Source: S015-6 sp964384945 (lineage in GTDB: Bacteria; Desulfobacterota; DSWW01). From it: a stretch of 64,000 bases of DNA. How positions within the stretch are numbered: the first letter of the stretch is position 1; each line of letters opens with the position of its first letter. Shown piece after piece: positions 44,383-53,240 of this stretch. The DNA is taken from positions 1 through 64,000 of the forward strand of contig CAYLMK010000011.1 in assembly GCA_964384945.1 (NCBI GenBank), read 5' to 3'. Under the pieces are notes generated by a model that searched no databases, was not told the DNA's origin, and saw nothing but the letters and a program-made list of their open reading frames with translations. A program made the position numbers and the translations under genes.

Positions 44383-44482
44383 CGGGACGACCTGCAGTCG
44401 ACTCTCGAGAACGCCGATTTCGGAACTCCCCCGGCACCGGTCGGGGGTCGCGGCCTGCGCACGGATCCCCAGGCCGATTTCC

Positions 44483-45613
44483 TCAGTCTTCGCCATCCAC
44501 GGGATCGTTCCGTGTCCTGATCCGCTCGATCAGCCCCGCCGTGGAGCACCCTTTACGGGGACCGACGATCCGGACCTCGCCGCCCTGCCGCAGGACGGTC
44601 TCCCCGGCCGGAACATCCCTCTCTTCGTCCGCGCCCTTGGCGAGAAAATCCGGTCTCACCCGTTCAAGAAGCCGATCCGCCGTATTCGTTCCGAAGACCA
44701 CGCAGTAGTCTACACATGCCAGGGCGCTCAGAATCTCGATCCGCTCCTCGAGCGGAAGAATCGGCCGCGCCGACCCCTTGCGGTCTCGAACCGATGCATC
44801 GTCGTTCACCGCGACCAGGAGAACGCCGCCGAGGGCCTTGGCCTTCTCAAGGAATCGAACGTGGCCTGCATGCAGGAGATCGAACGCGCCGTTGGCCAGG
44901 ACGATCCGCTGCCCTCTTCGCCGATGCGCGGCCAGACACTTCTCGAGGTACGCAAGGGAAGCCCACTTCACGCTCCGGGTGCGGGGCCCCTGCGACTCCC
45001 AGGCCTGCCCCCGATCGGCGGCCGCGACATTCTGCTCGGTCCAAAGGACATCGTCCACGGCCTCGGCCAGGTCCTGAGCCACCCGGTCCGCCGTTTCGGA
45101 CCCCGGCTGCCCGAGGGCCTGACTCCAAGCCTCTTCGCCGTATCCCGTCCTGACGAGGATCCCGCAGAGCCCCGCCCGGCGGGCCGTCTCCATGTCCGTG
45201 AGCTTGTCCCCGATCATGTAGGAGCCCGCAAGCGCCACTCCCAGTTCCTCGACCGCCCGCAGCAGCATGCCGGCCGCCGGCTTCCTGCATGTGCATTCCC
45301 GCCGGTACGCCTGCACCGCCCCTTCCGGATGATGGGGACAGTAGTATACGCCCTCCAGGCGCGCACCGCGGGCCGCAAGAAGGGCCTCGATCTTCCGGTG
45401 AACGGCTGCGACATCTTCCTCGGTGAACAGGCCCCTTGCCACGCCGGACTGGTTCGAGACGACCACCACCGCAAACCCTTGCCGATTGAGGCGGCGGACG
45501 GCCTCGGCCGCGCCGGCCTCAAGCTCCACCCGGTCGGGGTCACTCAGGTATCCCCTTTCCCGCACCAGGGTGCCGTCCCTGTCCAGGAAGACCGCCTTTC
45601 GACCTCCTCGCAT
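44483..45613 (-). CDS. Fusion of heptose-1,7-bisphosphate phosphatase and ADP-heptose synthase nucleotidyltransferase
   Basis: One 376-residue polypeptide covering two steps of ADP-heptose synthesis. Residues 1-185 are GmhB: catalytic D11 and D13 (DRDGTL), SNQSG, structural zinc ligands C92, H94, C107, C109, and GDKLTDME. After a linker, residues 218-365 are the HldE C-terminal nucleotidyltransferase with NGAFDLLHAGHV (H248, H251) and FLAKGADE. The HldE sugar kinase domain (normally N-terminal) is absent, so the 1-kinase must be elsewhere. The ATG at 45613 has AGAAGG upstream. The gene before it ends 5 nt away. Confidence 0.9.
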   Translation of the reverse strand: MRGGRKAVFLDRDGTLVRERGYLSDPDRVELEAGAAEAVRRLNRQGFAVVVVSNQSGVARGLFTEEDVAAVHRKIEALLAARGARLEGVYYCPHHPEGAVQAYRRECTCRKPAAGMLLRAVEELGVALAGSYMIGDKLTDMETARRAGLCGILVRTGYGEEAWSQALGQPGSETADRVAQDLAEAVDDVLWTEQNVAAADRGQAWESQGPRTRSVKWASLAYLEKCLAAHRRRGQRIVLANGAFDLLHAGHVRFLEKAKALGGVLLVAVNDDASVRDRKGSARPILPLEERIEILSALACVDYCVVFGTNTADRLLERVRPDFLAKGADEERDVPAGETVLRQGGEVRIVGPRKGCSTAGLIERIRTRNDPVDGED

Positions 45614-45617
45614 GGGA

Positions 45618-46553
45618 TTACCTTCTCTTCTTCTCGTAGAAAACCGTGGGCGAGCCCTTCCACCGTCGGTGCATCCAAAACCATTGCTCCGGGTGCTGCC
45701 GGATGATCTGCTCGAGCGCCCTCTGGAACCGCCGGGTGTTCTCCACGATATCGCTCTTCTTGCGGCCGGTCCGAACGACGGGTATTTCGGCCCCGATGTG
45801 CACGGTGTGCCCTGTCCCCTCGGGGTCGCGAAGGATGTACACGGGGTAGACCGGCACCCGGAATCGGCCGGCGAGAAAGGCCAGGGCAACCTGCGATCCC
45901 GCCGGATGGCCGAAGAAGTCGACGAAGACCCCGTCCTCGCCCGTGGTCCCCTGATCCATCAGCAAGCCGACGAACCGCCCTTCCTGGAGAGACCGCCGGA
46001 CCGTCCGGAGGGCGCCCTTCTTGTAAATGATCCGATTTCCGCTGCGGCCGCGCAGGCGGCTCAGCCATCGCTCGAAGTGGGGGTTGTCCAGGGGTCTTGC
46101 AACGAAGGCAAGGCTCGCTTCCGGCTCCCAGCCGAACGCAAGTGCCATCAACTCCCAGTTGCCGATGTGGCCCGTGAGCAGAAGGGCTCCTCCCTCCCGC
46201 TGCGCGCGGACCCATTCCTGCCTCGGCGGACCCGCGTATCTCACCCGGCTTGTGATCTCTTCGCGGCTCTGCCTGGCAAGCCCGGGGATCTCGAGAAAGG
46301 TCTTCCCCAGGTTTTCGAAGGCCCTCCTGGCCAGATCCCACCTCTGCGAGGCGTTGCGATCGGGGAAGGCGGCCCTGAGGTTCGTCAGGCTGATGTGCCG
46401 GTGCCTGGCATCGACGAAAAAGGCGATCCTCCCGAGCCACTTCCCCATGCGGACGGCCCACGCCGGGGGCAGCAGGGAGAAAAGCACCAGGAGCGGCCGG
46501 GCGGCAAGAAACAGGAGGCGGTCCGCGAACCCTTTCATCCGCCTGTTCCTCAT
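45618..46553 (-). CDS. lpxL: Lipid A late acyltransferase, LpxL/HtrB family
   Basis: Membrane acyltransferase that adds a secondary acyl chain to Kdo-lipid IVA, 311 residues. The N-terminal membrane segment (LFLAARPLLVLFSLLPPAW) is followed by the catalytic HX4E motif (H129, E134 in LTGHIGNWE) and the later GLLMDQGTTGEDGVFVDFFG, both diagnostic. It overlaps the upstream LpxK fusion stop as ATGA. Which acyl donor it uses cannot be predicted. Confidence 0.9.
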   Translation of the reverse strand: MRNRRMKGFADRLLFLAARPLLVLFSLLPPAWAVRMGKWLGRIAFFVDARHRHISLTNLRAAFPDRNASQRWDLARRAFENLGKTFLEIPGLARQSREEITSRVRYAGPPRQEWVRAQREGGALLLTGHIGNWELMALAFGWEPEASLAFVARPLDNPHFERWLSRLRGRSGNRIIYKKGALRTVRRSLQEGRFVGLLMDQGTTGEDGVFVDFFGHPAGSQVALAFLAGRFRVPVYPVYILRDPEGTGHTVHIGAEIPVVRTGRKKSDIVENTRRFQRALEQIIRQHPEQWFWMHRRWKGSPTVFYEKKRR

Positions 46554-48433
46554 TTCCGATCCCCCCCCTTCGCGATGACCCCGCTTGACTCGAGCCTCGC
46601 CCAGAACGCCGGTTCATCCTCCAGGAGCAGATCCAGCCGGACAAAGAGAACCATGCCCTCGGGCCATGGAAAGCGGCGGATCTTCACCGCGTCCTTTTCC
46701 GTGGTGATGAGCCGGTCCGAGTCCGCAAGGAGGCTCAGGAGATTTCGGTGATCCTGGGCCGAGTAGGGGTGATGGTCGGGGAAATCGCGCCTGCGGATGA
46801 CGTTCAACCCCATCCCTTCCAGGGTCTCCCAGAAGGACGCCGGCCGGGCGATTCCACAGAAGGCGCCGATCCGCGCTCCTGCGAGCCATTTCGGCTGCAC
46901 CTCGGTTTGGTCCTCCAGCCGGTAGAGGCCCTTCGGAGCGAGCCTTGCCTCATGAACCGGCACGTCGACCCTGAACGTCCTCCACCACGGGCTTCCCGTG
47001 CCGGTTCCCCTTCGTTCCTCCCTCCGCTGCGTGGAGATGCACACCACGACGTCCGCGTCCCGCAGGGCCGAAAGGGGCTCGCGCAGAGGCCCCCCCGGAA
47101 GGCATTGGGCCCGAGACAAGTCCTCCTGCGCGGGCAAAAGGACGATATCGAAGTCCCGGGCGAGCCGGAGGTGCTGGAATCCGTCGTCCATGAGAAACAA
47201 ATCCGGACCGAACCTCTTTCCCGCGACCTTCGCGGCCCGCCAGCGATCGCCGTTCACGGCAACCGCCGCGTCCGCGAGGTTCTGCGCAAGAAGAAGAGGT
47301 TCGTCCCCCCATTCCAGCGGGTCCGCGAGACCCGCCTCCGGCCCGGTGAGCAGCAGAGTCCCACGGCCCTTCCGCCGGCCGTAACCGCGGGTCAGCACGA
47401 CGACTCGAGCCCCACGCTCCCGAAGCCTGCGCGCCATCCACACCGTGAAGGGGGTCTTCCCGCTTCCCCCCACGCGGAGCCCGCCGACGCTGACGACCGG
47501 GCGACCGACACGCCTTGCCGGGAGCACCCCACTCCGATACAGGGATCTTCTCGCCCGCACGACGAGGCCGTAAAGGCCCGACAACGGCGCCAGCAAGAAC
47601 GCGAGGGTCCGGCGGGGTGCCCCTCGCTCCGAAGGAGCAGACCCCCAGAACCGCTGCAGGCAGGTTCGAAGACTTGCTTCGAAACGAAAGGCGAGCCCCC
47701 TCCCCCAGCCCCCCCGCGCGGACAGCCGTCCCTCTCGGGCCCTCGCCTCCGCCTCGGCCTCCATCCGGTCGGTTGCCTGGCCGAGCCTCTTCTCCACGCA
47801 AGCCCGGCAAGCCTCCAGGCCGTCCGGGTCCTCGCCTGCGGCAACGCGGATGGGCTCGTCGAAGACGACCGAGACCCGCGAAAAGGGCCGGGGGATTTGG
47901 AACCGGTCCCAACTCGACGCGATCCAGCGGGGACAGGCGGCCCAGGTCAGCGGCACGATCGGAAGGCCGGTGAGCTGAGCGATCCGCACGACTCCCGGCT
48001 GCACCGTGTAGCAGGGCCCGGCGGGCCCGTCCGGGGTTATCGCGACCGTAAGACCCATGCGGCCCTTTTCCACCAGTTCCTGCAGCGCCTCGCGGCCCCC
48101 ACGCGTGGAGGAGCCCCTGGCCGAGAAGACCCGGAAGGGCTTTACGGTGCGGGCGATCAATTCCCCGTCCCAGTGTCGGCTGACCATGACCCAGATAGCA
48201 TGGCCCCTTTTCCAGTACCCCTCGCGGAGGACCGGGGGCAGGATGAGCATCCGGCCGTGCCAGAAGGCGAGCAAAACGGGTTTGCCTTCTTCGAGAATCC
48301 TGCGCGTCTCTTCGGCAACGTGGATCCGGTAGCGGAGCGTGAGGTGGAGCAAACGGATCACAAGCGTCGCCAGCGGGGGCAGCAGGACGGCGAGCCATCG
48401 CCGTTTTCGTTCTTTCCATTTTTTGCGGTCCAA
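46550..48433 (-). CDS. DUF374 acyltransferase-LpxK (tetraacyldisaccharide 4'-kinase) fusion
   Basis: A 627-residue continuous frame with two enzymes. Residues about 20-225 are a DUF374 LPLAT domain (AFWHGRM at 56-62, DGPAGP at 135-140). Residues about 270-620 are LpxK, which phosphorylates the 4' position of the lipid A disaccharide: P-loop GGSGKT at 322-327, TRGYGRR, DDGFQHLRL, GDRWRAAK and TTEKDAVKI. I see no frameshift or internal stop that would split it. The start is TTG 48433 with AAGGGA upstream; no in-frame ATG lies near. Its downstream end overlaps lpxL. Confidence 0.9.
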   Translation of the reverse strand: MDRKKWKERKRRWLAVLLPPLATLVIRLLHLTLRYRIHVAEETRRILEEGKPVLLAFWHGRMLILPPVLREGYWKRGHAIWVMVSRHWDGELIARTVKPFRVFSARGSSTRGGREALQELVEKGRMGLTVAITPDGPAGPCYTVQPGVVRIAQLTGLPIVPLTWAACPRWIASSWDRFQIPRPFSRVSVVFDEPIRVAAGEDPDGLEACRACVEKRLGQATDRMEAEAEARAREGRLSARGGWGRGLAFRFEASLRTCLQRFWGSAPSERGAPRRTLAFLLAPLSGLYGLVVRARRSLYRSGVLPARRVGRPVVSVGGLRVGGSGKTPFTVWMARRLRERGARVVVLTRGYGRRKGRGTLLLTGPEAGLADPLEWGDEPLLLAQNLADAAVAVNGDRWRAAKVAGKRFGPDLFLMDDGFQHLRLARDFDIVLLPAQEDLSRAQCLPGGPLREPLSALRDADVVVCISTQRREERRGTGTGSPWWRTFRVDVPVHEARLAPKGLYRLEDQTEVQPKWLAGARIGAFCGIARPASFWETLEGMGLNVIRRRDFPDHHPYSAQDHRNLLSLLADSDRLITTEKDAVKIRRFPWPEGMVLFVRLDLLLEDEPAFWARLESSGVIAKGGDRK

Positions 48434-48550
48434 TGCGTTCCCTTCTCAGCTACCGATCCATCGCAATCCGGTGGAACATGGAACCTCCCGGCGCTCGCGC
48501 CCGCGCCCGACGCAGATGTAAGGGAATGTCCCCCCTTGAAGATGCTTGGT

Positions 48551-49762
48551 TTACCCTTTGCTCTTTGCCCTTTCGCCTCCTCTTGCCTCGTCCCTGACCC
48601 CTGATCCCCGATCCCTGTCGTCCAGGATTTCACAAACGACCCGGGCCGCCCTCTCGGACGCCCCCGGCAGGCCCAGAAGCTCCCGCACTCTGGCCAGATC
48701 CTTCTTGACCTGCATGGTATAGGTTGCATGCTCGAAGAACGGGAGGCAGGCCTCGTACAGATTCTCTTCGGTCAGATCCCCCTGGATCATCTCCGGAACC
48801 ACGGCCTTCCCGGCGACCAGGTTGACCATGGCGATCATGGGCACCCGCACGAGAAGGCGTCCCAATGCGAAGGTGAGCCGGGAGACCCGGTAGACCACGA
48901 TCATCGGGATTCCGAGCAGGGCCAGCTCGAGCGTCGCCGTTCCGGAGGCGACCAGGGCCAGGTCGCAGACCCCGGCACCCGGACCGATGCCCTGGCGCAT
49001 GCACACGAGGGGGAGGTCTGCCCCGTCGAGGAACCTTTGATACTCTTCATCCCCCAGCCCGGGCCCCTGCGCCAGAAGAAACTGCATCCGAGGGAATCGC
49101 CGATACAGAAGCCGGGCGGCGCCCAGCATGACCGGCAGAAGGGAGGCGACCTCGCCGGCCCTGCTCCCCGGGAAAAGGCCCAGAACCGGATAGAGGGGGG
49201 AGAGACCATACCGCGCGTACGCCTCCTCGCGCTTCTCCTCGAGGCGGTCCGGCTCGAACCGGTCCATCAGGGGATGCCCCGCGTACGTCACCGGAACCCC
49301 CTGCTCCCGGTACATCGCCTCCTCAAATGGGAAGATCACGATCATGCGGTTTACGTACTTCGCGATCTGCCGGATCCGGCTGCGACGCCAGGCCCAGATC
49401 TGAGGGCTGATGTAGTAGACCACCGGGACTCCCCGTCGGGCCGCCTGCCGGGCGACACGGAGGTTGAAATCCGGAAAATCGATCAGCACCACCAGGTCGG
49501 GACGGTCCTCCGAAAGGCTTCGCCGCACCATACGGAATGCGCGCAGGATCGTTCGCAGCCGGCCGACGACCTCCACGAGCCCCACGACGGCGAGCTCGGA
49601 TGCGTGACACGCGATCCGAACGCCGGCCCTCTTCATTTCATCCCCGCCGATTCCGTAAATCGTCAGACCGGGGCTCCTCGACAGGAGCCTCTCGACGAGC
49701 CGCGCCCCGTGAAGGTCCCCGGAGGCTTCTCCGGCGATGATGAGTATCTTTTTGTCCGGCAT
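48551..49762 (-). CDS. lpxB: Lipid-A-disaccharide synthase
   Basis: GT19 glycosyltransferase that joins UDP-2,3-diacylglucosamine and lipid X, 403 residues. The N-terminal IAGEASGDLHGA, IDFPDFNLRVA and YYISPQIWAWR motifs are canonical. The last 20-25 residues (DRDRGSGVRDEARGGE and beyond) are not part of the fold and are encoded by a run of heptamer repeats. No clear ribosome site is visible at the ATG. A 118-bp gap separates it from the LpxK fusion, the widest gap within this part of the operon. Confidence 0.95.
   Translation of the reverse strand: MPDKKILIIAGEASGDLHGARLVERLLSRSPGLTIYGIGGDEMKRAGVRIACHASELAVVGLVEVVGRLRTILRAFRMVRRSLSEDRPDLVVLIDFPDFNLRVARQAARRGVPVVYYISPQIWAWRRSRIRQIAKYVNRMIVIFPFEEAMYREQGVPVTYAGHPLMDRFEPDRLEEKREEAYARYGLSPLYPVLGLFPGSRAGEVASLLPVMLGAARLLYRRFPRMQFLLAQGPGLGDEEYQRFLDGADLPLVCMRQGIGPGAGVCDLALVASGTATLELALLGIPMIVVYRVSRLTFALGRLLVRVPMIAMVNLVAGKAVVPEMIQGDLTEENLYEACLPFFEHATYTMQVKKDLARVRELLGLPGASERAARVVCEILDDRDRGSGVRDEARGGERAKSKG
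48590..48617 (-). repeat. Four G-rich heptamer repeats at the lpxB 3' end
   Basis: Read on the minus strand the units are CAGGGAT, CGGGGAT, CAGGGGT and CAGGGAC. They encode the non-conserved LpxB tail. A similar set lies at the end of phoH (63039-63066). Confidence 0.6.
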
Positions 49763-49842
49763 AAGGCGGTCCGTGGATTGGGCCCTCTGTCTCGCAGCAA
49801 GCGGGCGGTTCGAAAAGGGGCGGAAGGGAGTCTTGGAGCGGG

Positions 49843-50790
49843 CTACGCAGTGCGCATGTTCCGAAGGATCCGGAGGGCGACTCCAAGGGCCTTCCTGCCT
49901 TCCTCGCCTCCCACCTCAGGCGGTCTTCGCGTCCGCACGCTCTCCACGAAGGCCTCGAGTTCCGTCCGCAGGGCATCGCTCTCGGGCACCTCCCGCTCCT
50001 CGCCGACGATCCGGGCGCAAGCCCCGTCCGAGCCGGCTATTCTCTGGAAGACCTGCACCTTGCCTGCATCGTAGTCGACGGACACGTAGGCGTCCCGCTG
50101 AAAAAATCGGATTTTCCGGGTCCTCTTGGCGCTCACGCGGCTGGCCGTCAGGTTGGCCACCGTATCGTGCTGGAAGTGGATGCGGACGTTGGCGATGTCC
50201 ACCTTCGGAGACAGGACGGGCACCCCGACGGCATCGATCCGCCGGATCGGCTCTCGAACGTACTTCAGCACGATGTCGATATCGTGAATCATCAGGTCCA
50301 GGATGACGTCCACGTCCGTCCCGCGGCCCTGAAAGGGCCCGATTCGATGGACCTCGATGAACCGGGGCTCCCGGATGGCCGAACCCACGGTCTTCCAGAC
50401 CTCGTTGAAGCGCTCCAGATGGCCCACCTGGAGGATGCAATCGCGCTGCCTGGCGAGCCGAATCAGCTCGGAGGCCTGGGGCAGGGTCGTGGTCATCGGC
50501 TTCTCGATCATCACGTCGAGCCCCTGCCGGAGGAACCCCCGGGCAACGGCATGGTGCTGGGAAGTGGGTACGACGACGCTCACCGCGTCCACCCGCCCGT
50601 AGATCTGTTCCGGGCGGGTGTAGGCCTCTGTTCCGAGCCTCTCCGCGAGGGAGCGCGCCTTGCGCTCGTCGATGTCCACCACCGCCACGAGGTCGACGCC
50701 GTCCATGGAGGCGAACTTCTCGGCGTGATACGTTCCCAGGTATCCTGCGCCCACGACTCCCAGGCGGGGCCGCTCCTTCCTTGCCCGCAT
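49843..50790 (-). CDS. Gfo/Idh/MocA-family oxidoreductase (GnnA-like) in the lipid A operon
   Basis: NAD-dependent sugar dehydrogenase of 315 residues. It has the Rossmann motif GVVGAGYLGTYHA, the family EKPMT lysine motif and the GHLERFN segment. Homologues encoded between lpxA and lpxB are common in deltaproteobacteria; GnnA of Acidithiobacillus oxidises UDP-GlcNAc at C3 so that GnnB can aminate it, giving amide-linked lipid A acyl chains. No GnnB-type aminotransferase is in the window. I chose ATG 50790 rather than an upstream in-frame start overlapping lpxA. Confidence 0.83.
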   Translation of the reverse strand: MRARKERPRLGVVGAGYLGTYHAEKFASMDGVDLVAVVDIDERKARSLAERLGTEAYTRPEQIYGRVDAVSVVVPTSQHHAVARGFLRQGLDVMIEKPMTTTLPQASELIRLARQRDCILQVGHLERFNEVWKTVGSAIREPRFIEVHRIGPFQGRGTDVDVILDLMIHDIDIVLKYVREPIRRIDAVGVPVLSPKVDIANVRIHFQHDTVANLTASRVSAKRTRKIRFFQRDAYVSVDYDAGKVQVFQRIAGSDGACARIVGEEREVPESDALRTELEAFVESVRTRRPPEVGGEEGRKALGVALRILRNMRTA

Positions 50791-50818
50791 CGTCCCGGAC
50801 CTTCGGCTCCGCGGACCT

Positions 50819-51589
50819 CTACCGGCAGAAACCGCGTTCGCTCTTTTCGATGAACCCAACGAGACTCTCCACGTTCGGATCCTGCCCCAACTCCGAACGA
50901 ACCTTTTCGATCGCCTCCTGCAGGAGGTCCCCGGACTGGAACAGGATGCGGTAGGCCTTTCGCAGCCGGCCGATCTGATCGGAGGAAAACCCGGCGCGCT
51001 CCAGGCCGATCGTATTCAGGCCGTAGAGCTTGGCGGGGTTGTCCGAGGCCCTCGTGAAGGGAGGAATGTCGAGCCTCACACCCGACATGCCGCCGACCAT
51101 CGCCCGTCTCCCGATCCTGACGAACTGGTGGATGCCCACCAGCCCCCCCAGAATGGCGTTGCATTCCACGTGGACATGCCCGCCCAGAGTTGCGGCATTG
51201 GCCATCACGATCTCGTCCTCGAGGGTGCAATCGTGGGCGACATGCGCGTAGGCCATCAGCAGATTCCGGTTTCCGACCATTGTGACGCCGCGGTCTTCCA
51301 CCGTGCCGAGATGAATCGTGACGAACTCCCGTATGATGTTCTCCGACCCGATGACGAGTCTCGTGGGCTCTCCCCGGTACTTCGCGTGCTGCGGGACCGC
51401 GCCGATCGACGCATGGTGAAAGATCCGGTTGTTCTCTCCGATCTCGGTCCGGCCGTCCAGCACGGCGTGCGGGCCCACCGTCGTGCCCGCCCCGATCTTC
51501 ACGTGAGGCCCCACGATGCAATAGGGGCCGATCTCGACACTCTCGTGGATTTCGGCGCCTTCGTCCACAATCGCCGTAGGATGGATCAT
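50819..51589 (-). CDS. lpxA: UDP-N-acetylglucosamine acyltransferase
   Basis: First enzyme of lipid A synthesis, transfers a 3-hydroxyacyl group from ACP to UDP-GlcNAc, 256 residues. It starts MIHPTAIVDEGAEIHESVEI, has left-handed beta-helix hexapeptides throughout, and the catalytic histidine lies in AYAHVAHDC. The ATG at 51589 follows AAGGAGGAAG and overlaps the fabZ stop as ATGA. Normal length. Confidence 0.96.
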   Translation of the reverse strand: MIHPTAIVDEGAEIHESVEIGPYCIVGPHVKIGAGTTVGPHAVLDGRTEIGENNRIFHHASIGAVPQHAKYRGEPTRLVIGSENIIREFVTIHLGTVEDRGVTMVGNRNLLMAYAHVAHDCTLEDEIVMANAATLGGHVHVECNAILGGLVGIHQFVRIGRRAMVGGMSGVRLDIPPFTRASDNPAKLYGLNTIGLERAGFSSDQIGRLRKAYRILFQSGDLLQEAIEKVRSELGQDPNVESLVGFIEKSERGFCR

Positions 51590-52044
51590 ACTTCCTCCTT
51601 CGCCGGTGGGGGCAGGAGAACAGCCATGAGGATCGCCTCCATGACGACCTTTTCGTCCACCTTCGCGACCCCTCTGGCCCTGCAGAGGTCCTTCTTCTGT
51701 CTCAGAATCTCCACGTAATGAAGGACCTGGTCGCCGGGGAAGACCGGACGACGGAACCGAACCCGGTCCAGCCCCACGAGATAGGGGAGCCGGCCGCGCG
51801 TGGAGGGTTCGGACCGGGCGACCAGGATACACCCCACCTGCGCCATCGACTCGATCAGGACCGTACCCGGAACAACGGGGTGCCCCGGGAAATGCCCCTG
51901 CAGGTACGGTTCGTTCACCGTGAAGTTCTTCAGGCCGATGATGCGCCTTCCTTCCTCGATCTCAAGGATCCGGTCGACGAGGAGAATGGGGTACCGATGC
52001 AGAAGCATCTCCTGGATCTCTCTCGGTTCGAGAATTCCACGCAA
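51586..52044 (-). CDS. fabZ: 3-hydroxyacyl-ACP dehydratase
   Basis: Hot-dog fold dehydratase of fatty acid synthesis, 152 residues. Motifs are LLHRYPILLVDRI, the catalytic histidine in QGHFPGHPVVPG and the glutamate in LIESMAQ. I place the start at TTG 52044, which gives the usual few residues before the first motif (LRGILEPREIQE) and has GGAGGAGGAAG upstream; no ATG occurs in a suitable place. It competes with LpxA for hydroxyacyl-ACP and lies, as usual, between lpxD and lpxA. Confidence 0.93.
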   Translation of the reverse strand: MRGILEPREIQEMLLHRYPILLVDRILEIEEGRRIIGLKNFTVNEPYLQGHFPGHPVVPGTVLIESMAQVGCILVARSEPSTRGRLPYLVGLDRVRFRRPVFPGDQVLHYVEILRQKKDLCRARGVAKVDEKVVMEAILMAVLLPPPAKEEV

Positions 52045-52082
52045 GGTCTTTCTTCCTCCTCCGTCTCGTCGGGTCCCGCGAC

Positions 52083-53168
52083 CTATTCCTGCGGATCCTT
52101 CCGGTCCACCTTCCTCCCGCCTGTTGCCGGCTCCCCCGGGCCGGCCGTCCCCGTCAGGCCCTGCACCTGCTTCTCCAGCCTTCGCAGCCTTTCCCGCATC
52201 CTGGGAAGATACTTGAGCGCCGCCATCGTCTTCAGAAAGTCCTCGTAAGGCATGGTGGGAATGCCGGAGACGATCCTGCCGTCCAGGATCGAGGAGTGGA
52301 CGCCGGATTTCGCCCCGATCTTCACGTCCTTTCCGATCCGGATGTGGCCCACCACGCCGACCTGCCCCGCGAGCACGGACCTGTCTCCGACGGAGGTGGA
52401 GCCCGATATGCCTACCTGCGAGACCAGGATCACGTCCTGTCCGATCCGGACGTTGTGCGCCAGTTGGACGAGGTTGTCGATCTTGGTCCCTCTTCCGATC
52501 CGGGTCTCTCCCATGGTGGCCCGATCGATGCAAGTGTTGGCGCCGATCTCCACGTCGTCCTCGATGCGCACGATTCCGACCTGAGGGATCTTGCAGTGGC
52601 GGCTGCCCTGCAGCGCATAACCGAACCCATCCGTTCCGACCCGGGCACCGTTCTGCAGGATGACCCGGCACCCCAGCACACAGCCTTCTCGGATGCTTGC
52701 ATGCGAGTGGATGCAGCAGTCCTCCCCCAGGCGCGCGCGGTCCCCCACGAACGCGAAAGGATAGAGGATGGTGCGGTCGCCGATCTCCGCCTCCTTTCCG
52801 ATGTACGCAAAGGGGAAGACCGTGACACCCTCGCCCAGCCGGGCGGAGGGATCCACCCAGGCTTCCGGAGAAACCCCGCTCCGAGGCCGTTCGCACGGAT
52901 GGAAGGCCTCGAGCGCCCTGGCAAAGGCGACATAGGGCTCCGAGGTCACCAACAGGGCGATGGGCGCCGTACCGACGTCGGGCGGGACGATCGCCGCCGA
53001 GGCCGCCGTCGTCAGAAGCTTGCCTCGGTAGCGGGGGTTGGCCACGAAGGTCATCTCTCCGGCCCGCGCTTCCTCGATGCCGGCCACGCCGGTGATGACC
53101 AGATCGCCGTCGCCGACGAGTTCGGCACCAAGGTGCCTGGCCAATTCTTTCAGGGTCATCTCGGCCAC
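52083..53168 (-). CDS. lpxD: UDP-3-O-(3-hydroxyacyl)glucosamine N-acyltransferase
   Basis: Third enzyme of lipid A synthesis, 361 residues. An N-terminal uridine-binding domain (ARAGEMTFVANPRY) is followed by the left-handed beta-helix with GTDGFGYA, ANTCIDRATMGETRIG and the catalytic histidine in LVQLAHNVRIG. The C-terminal helix ends in a charged tail. It starts with GTG 53168 behind GGAGGTGAG; an internal ATG lies three codons later. If LpxA forms an amide through a GnnA product, LpxD would meet an altered substrate. Confidence 0.95.
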   Translation of the reverse strand: MAEMTLKELARHLGAELVGDGDLVITGVAGIEEARAGEMTFVANPRYRGKLLTTAASAAIVPPDVGTAPIALLVTSEPYVAFARALEAFHPCERPRSGVSPEAWVDPSARLGEGVTVFPFAYIGKEAEIGDRTILYPFAFVGDRARLGEDCCIHSHASIREGCVLGCRVILQNGARVGTDGFGYALQGSRHCKIPQVGIVRIEDDVEIGANTCIDRATMGETRIGRGTKIDNLVQLAHNVRIGQDVILVSQVGISGSTSVGDRSVLAGQVGVVGHIRIGKDVKIGAKSGVHSSILDGRIVSGIPTMPYEDFLKTMAALKYLPRMRERLRRLEKQVQGLTGTAGPGEPATGGRKVDRKDPQE

Positions 53169-53240
53169 GGTCTCACCTCCGGCATTCGCTGCCCAGCTCC
53201 CGGGAGAGGTCGCGCAGGCCGACGCTCTCGGCCCCTCTCC

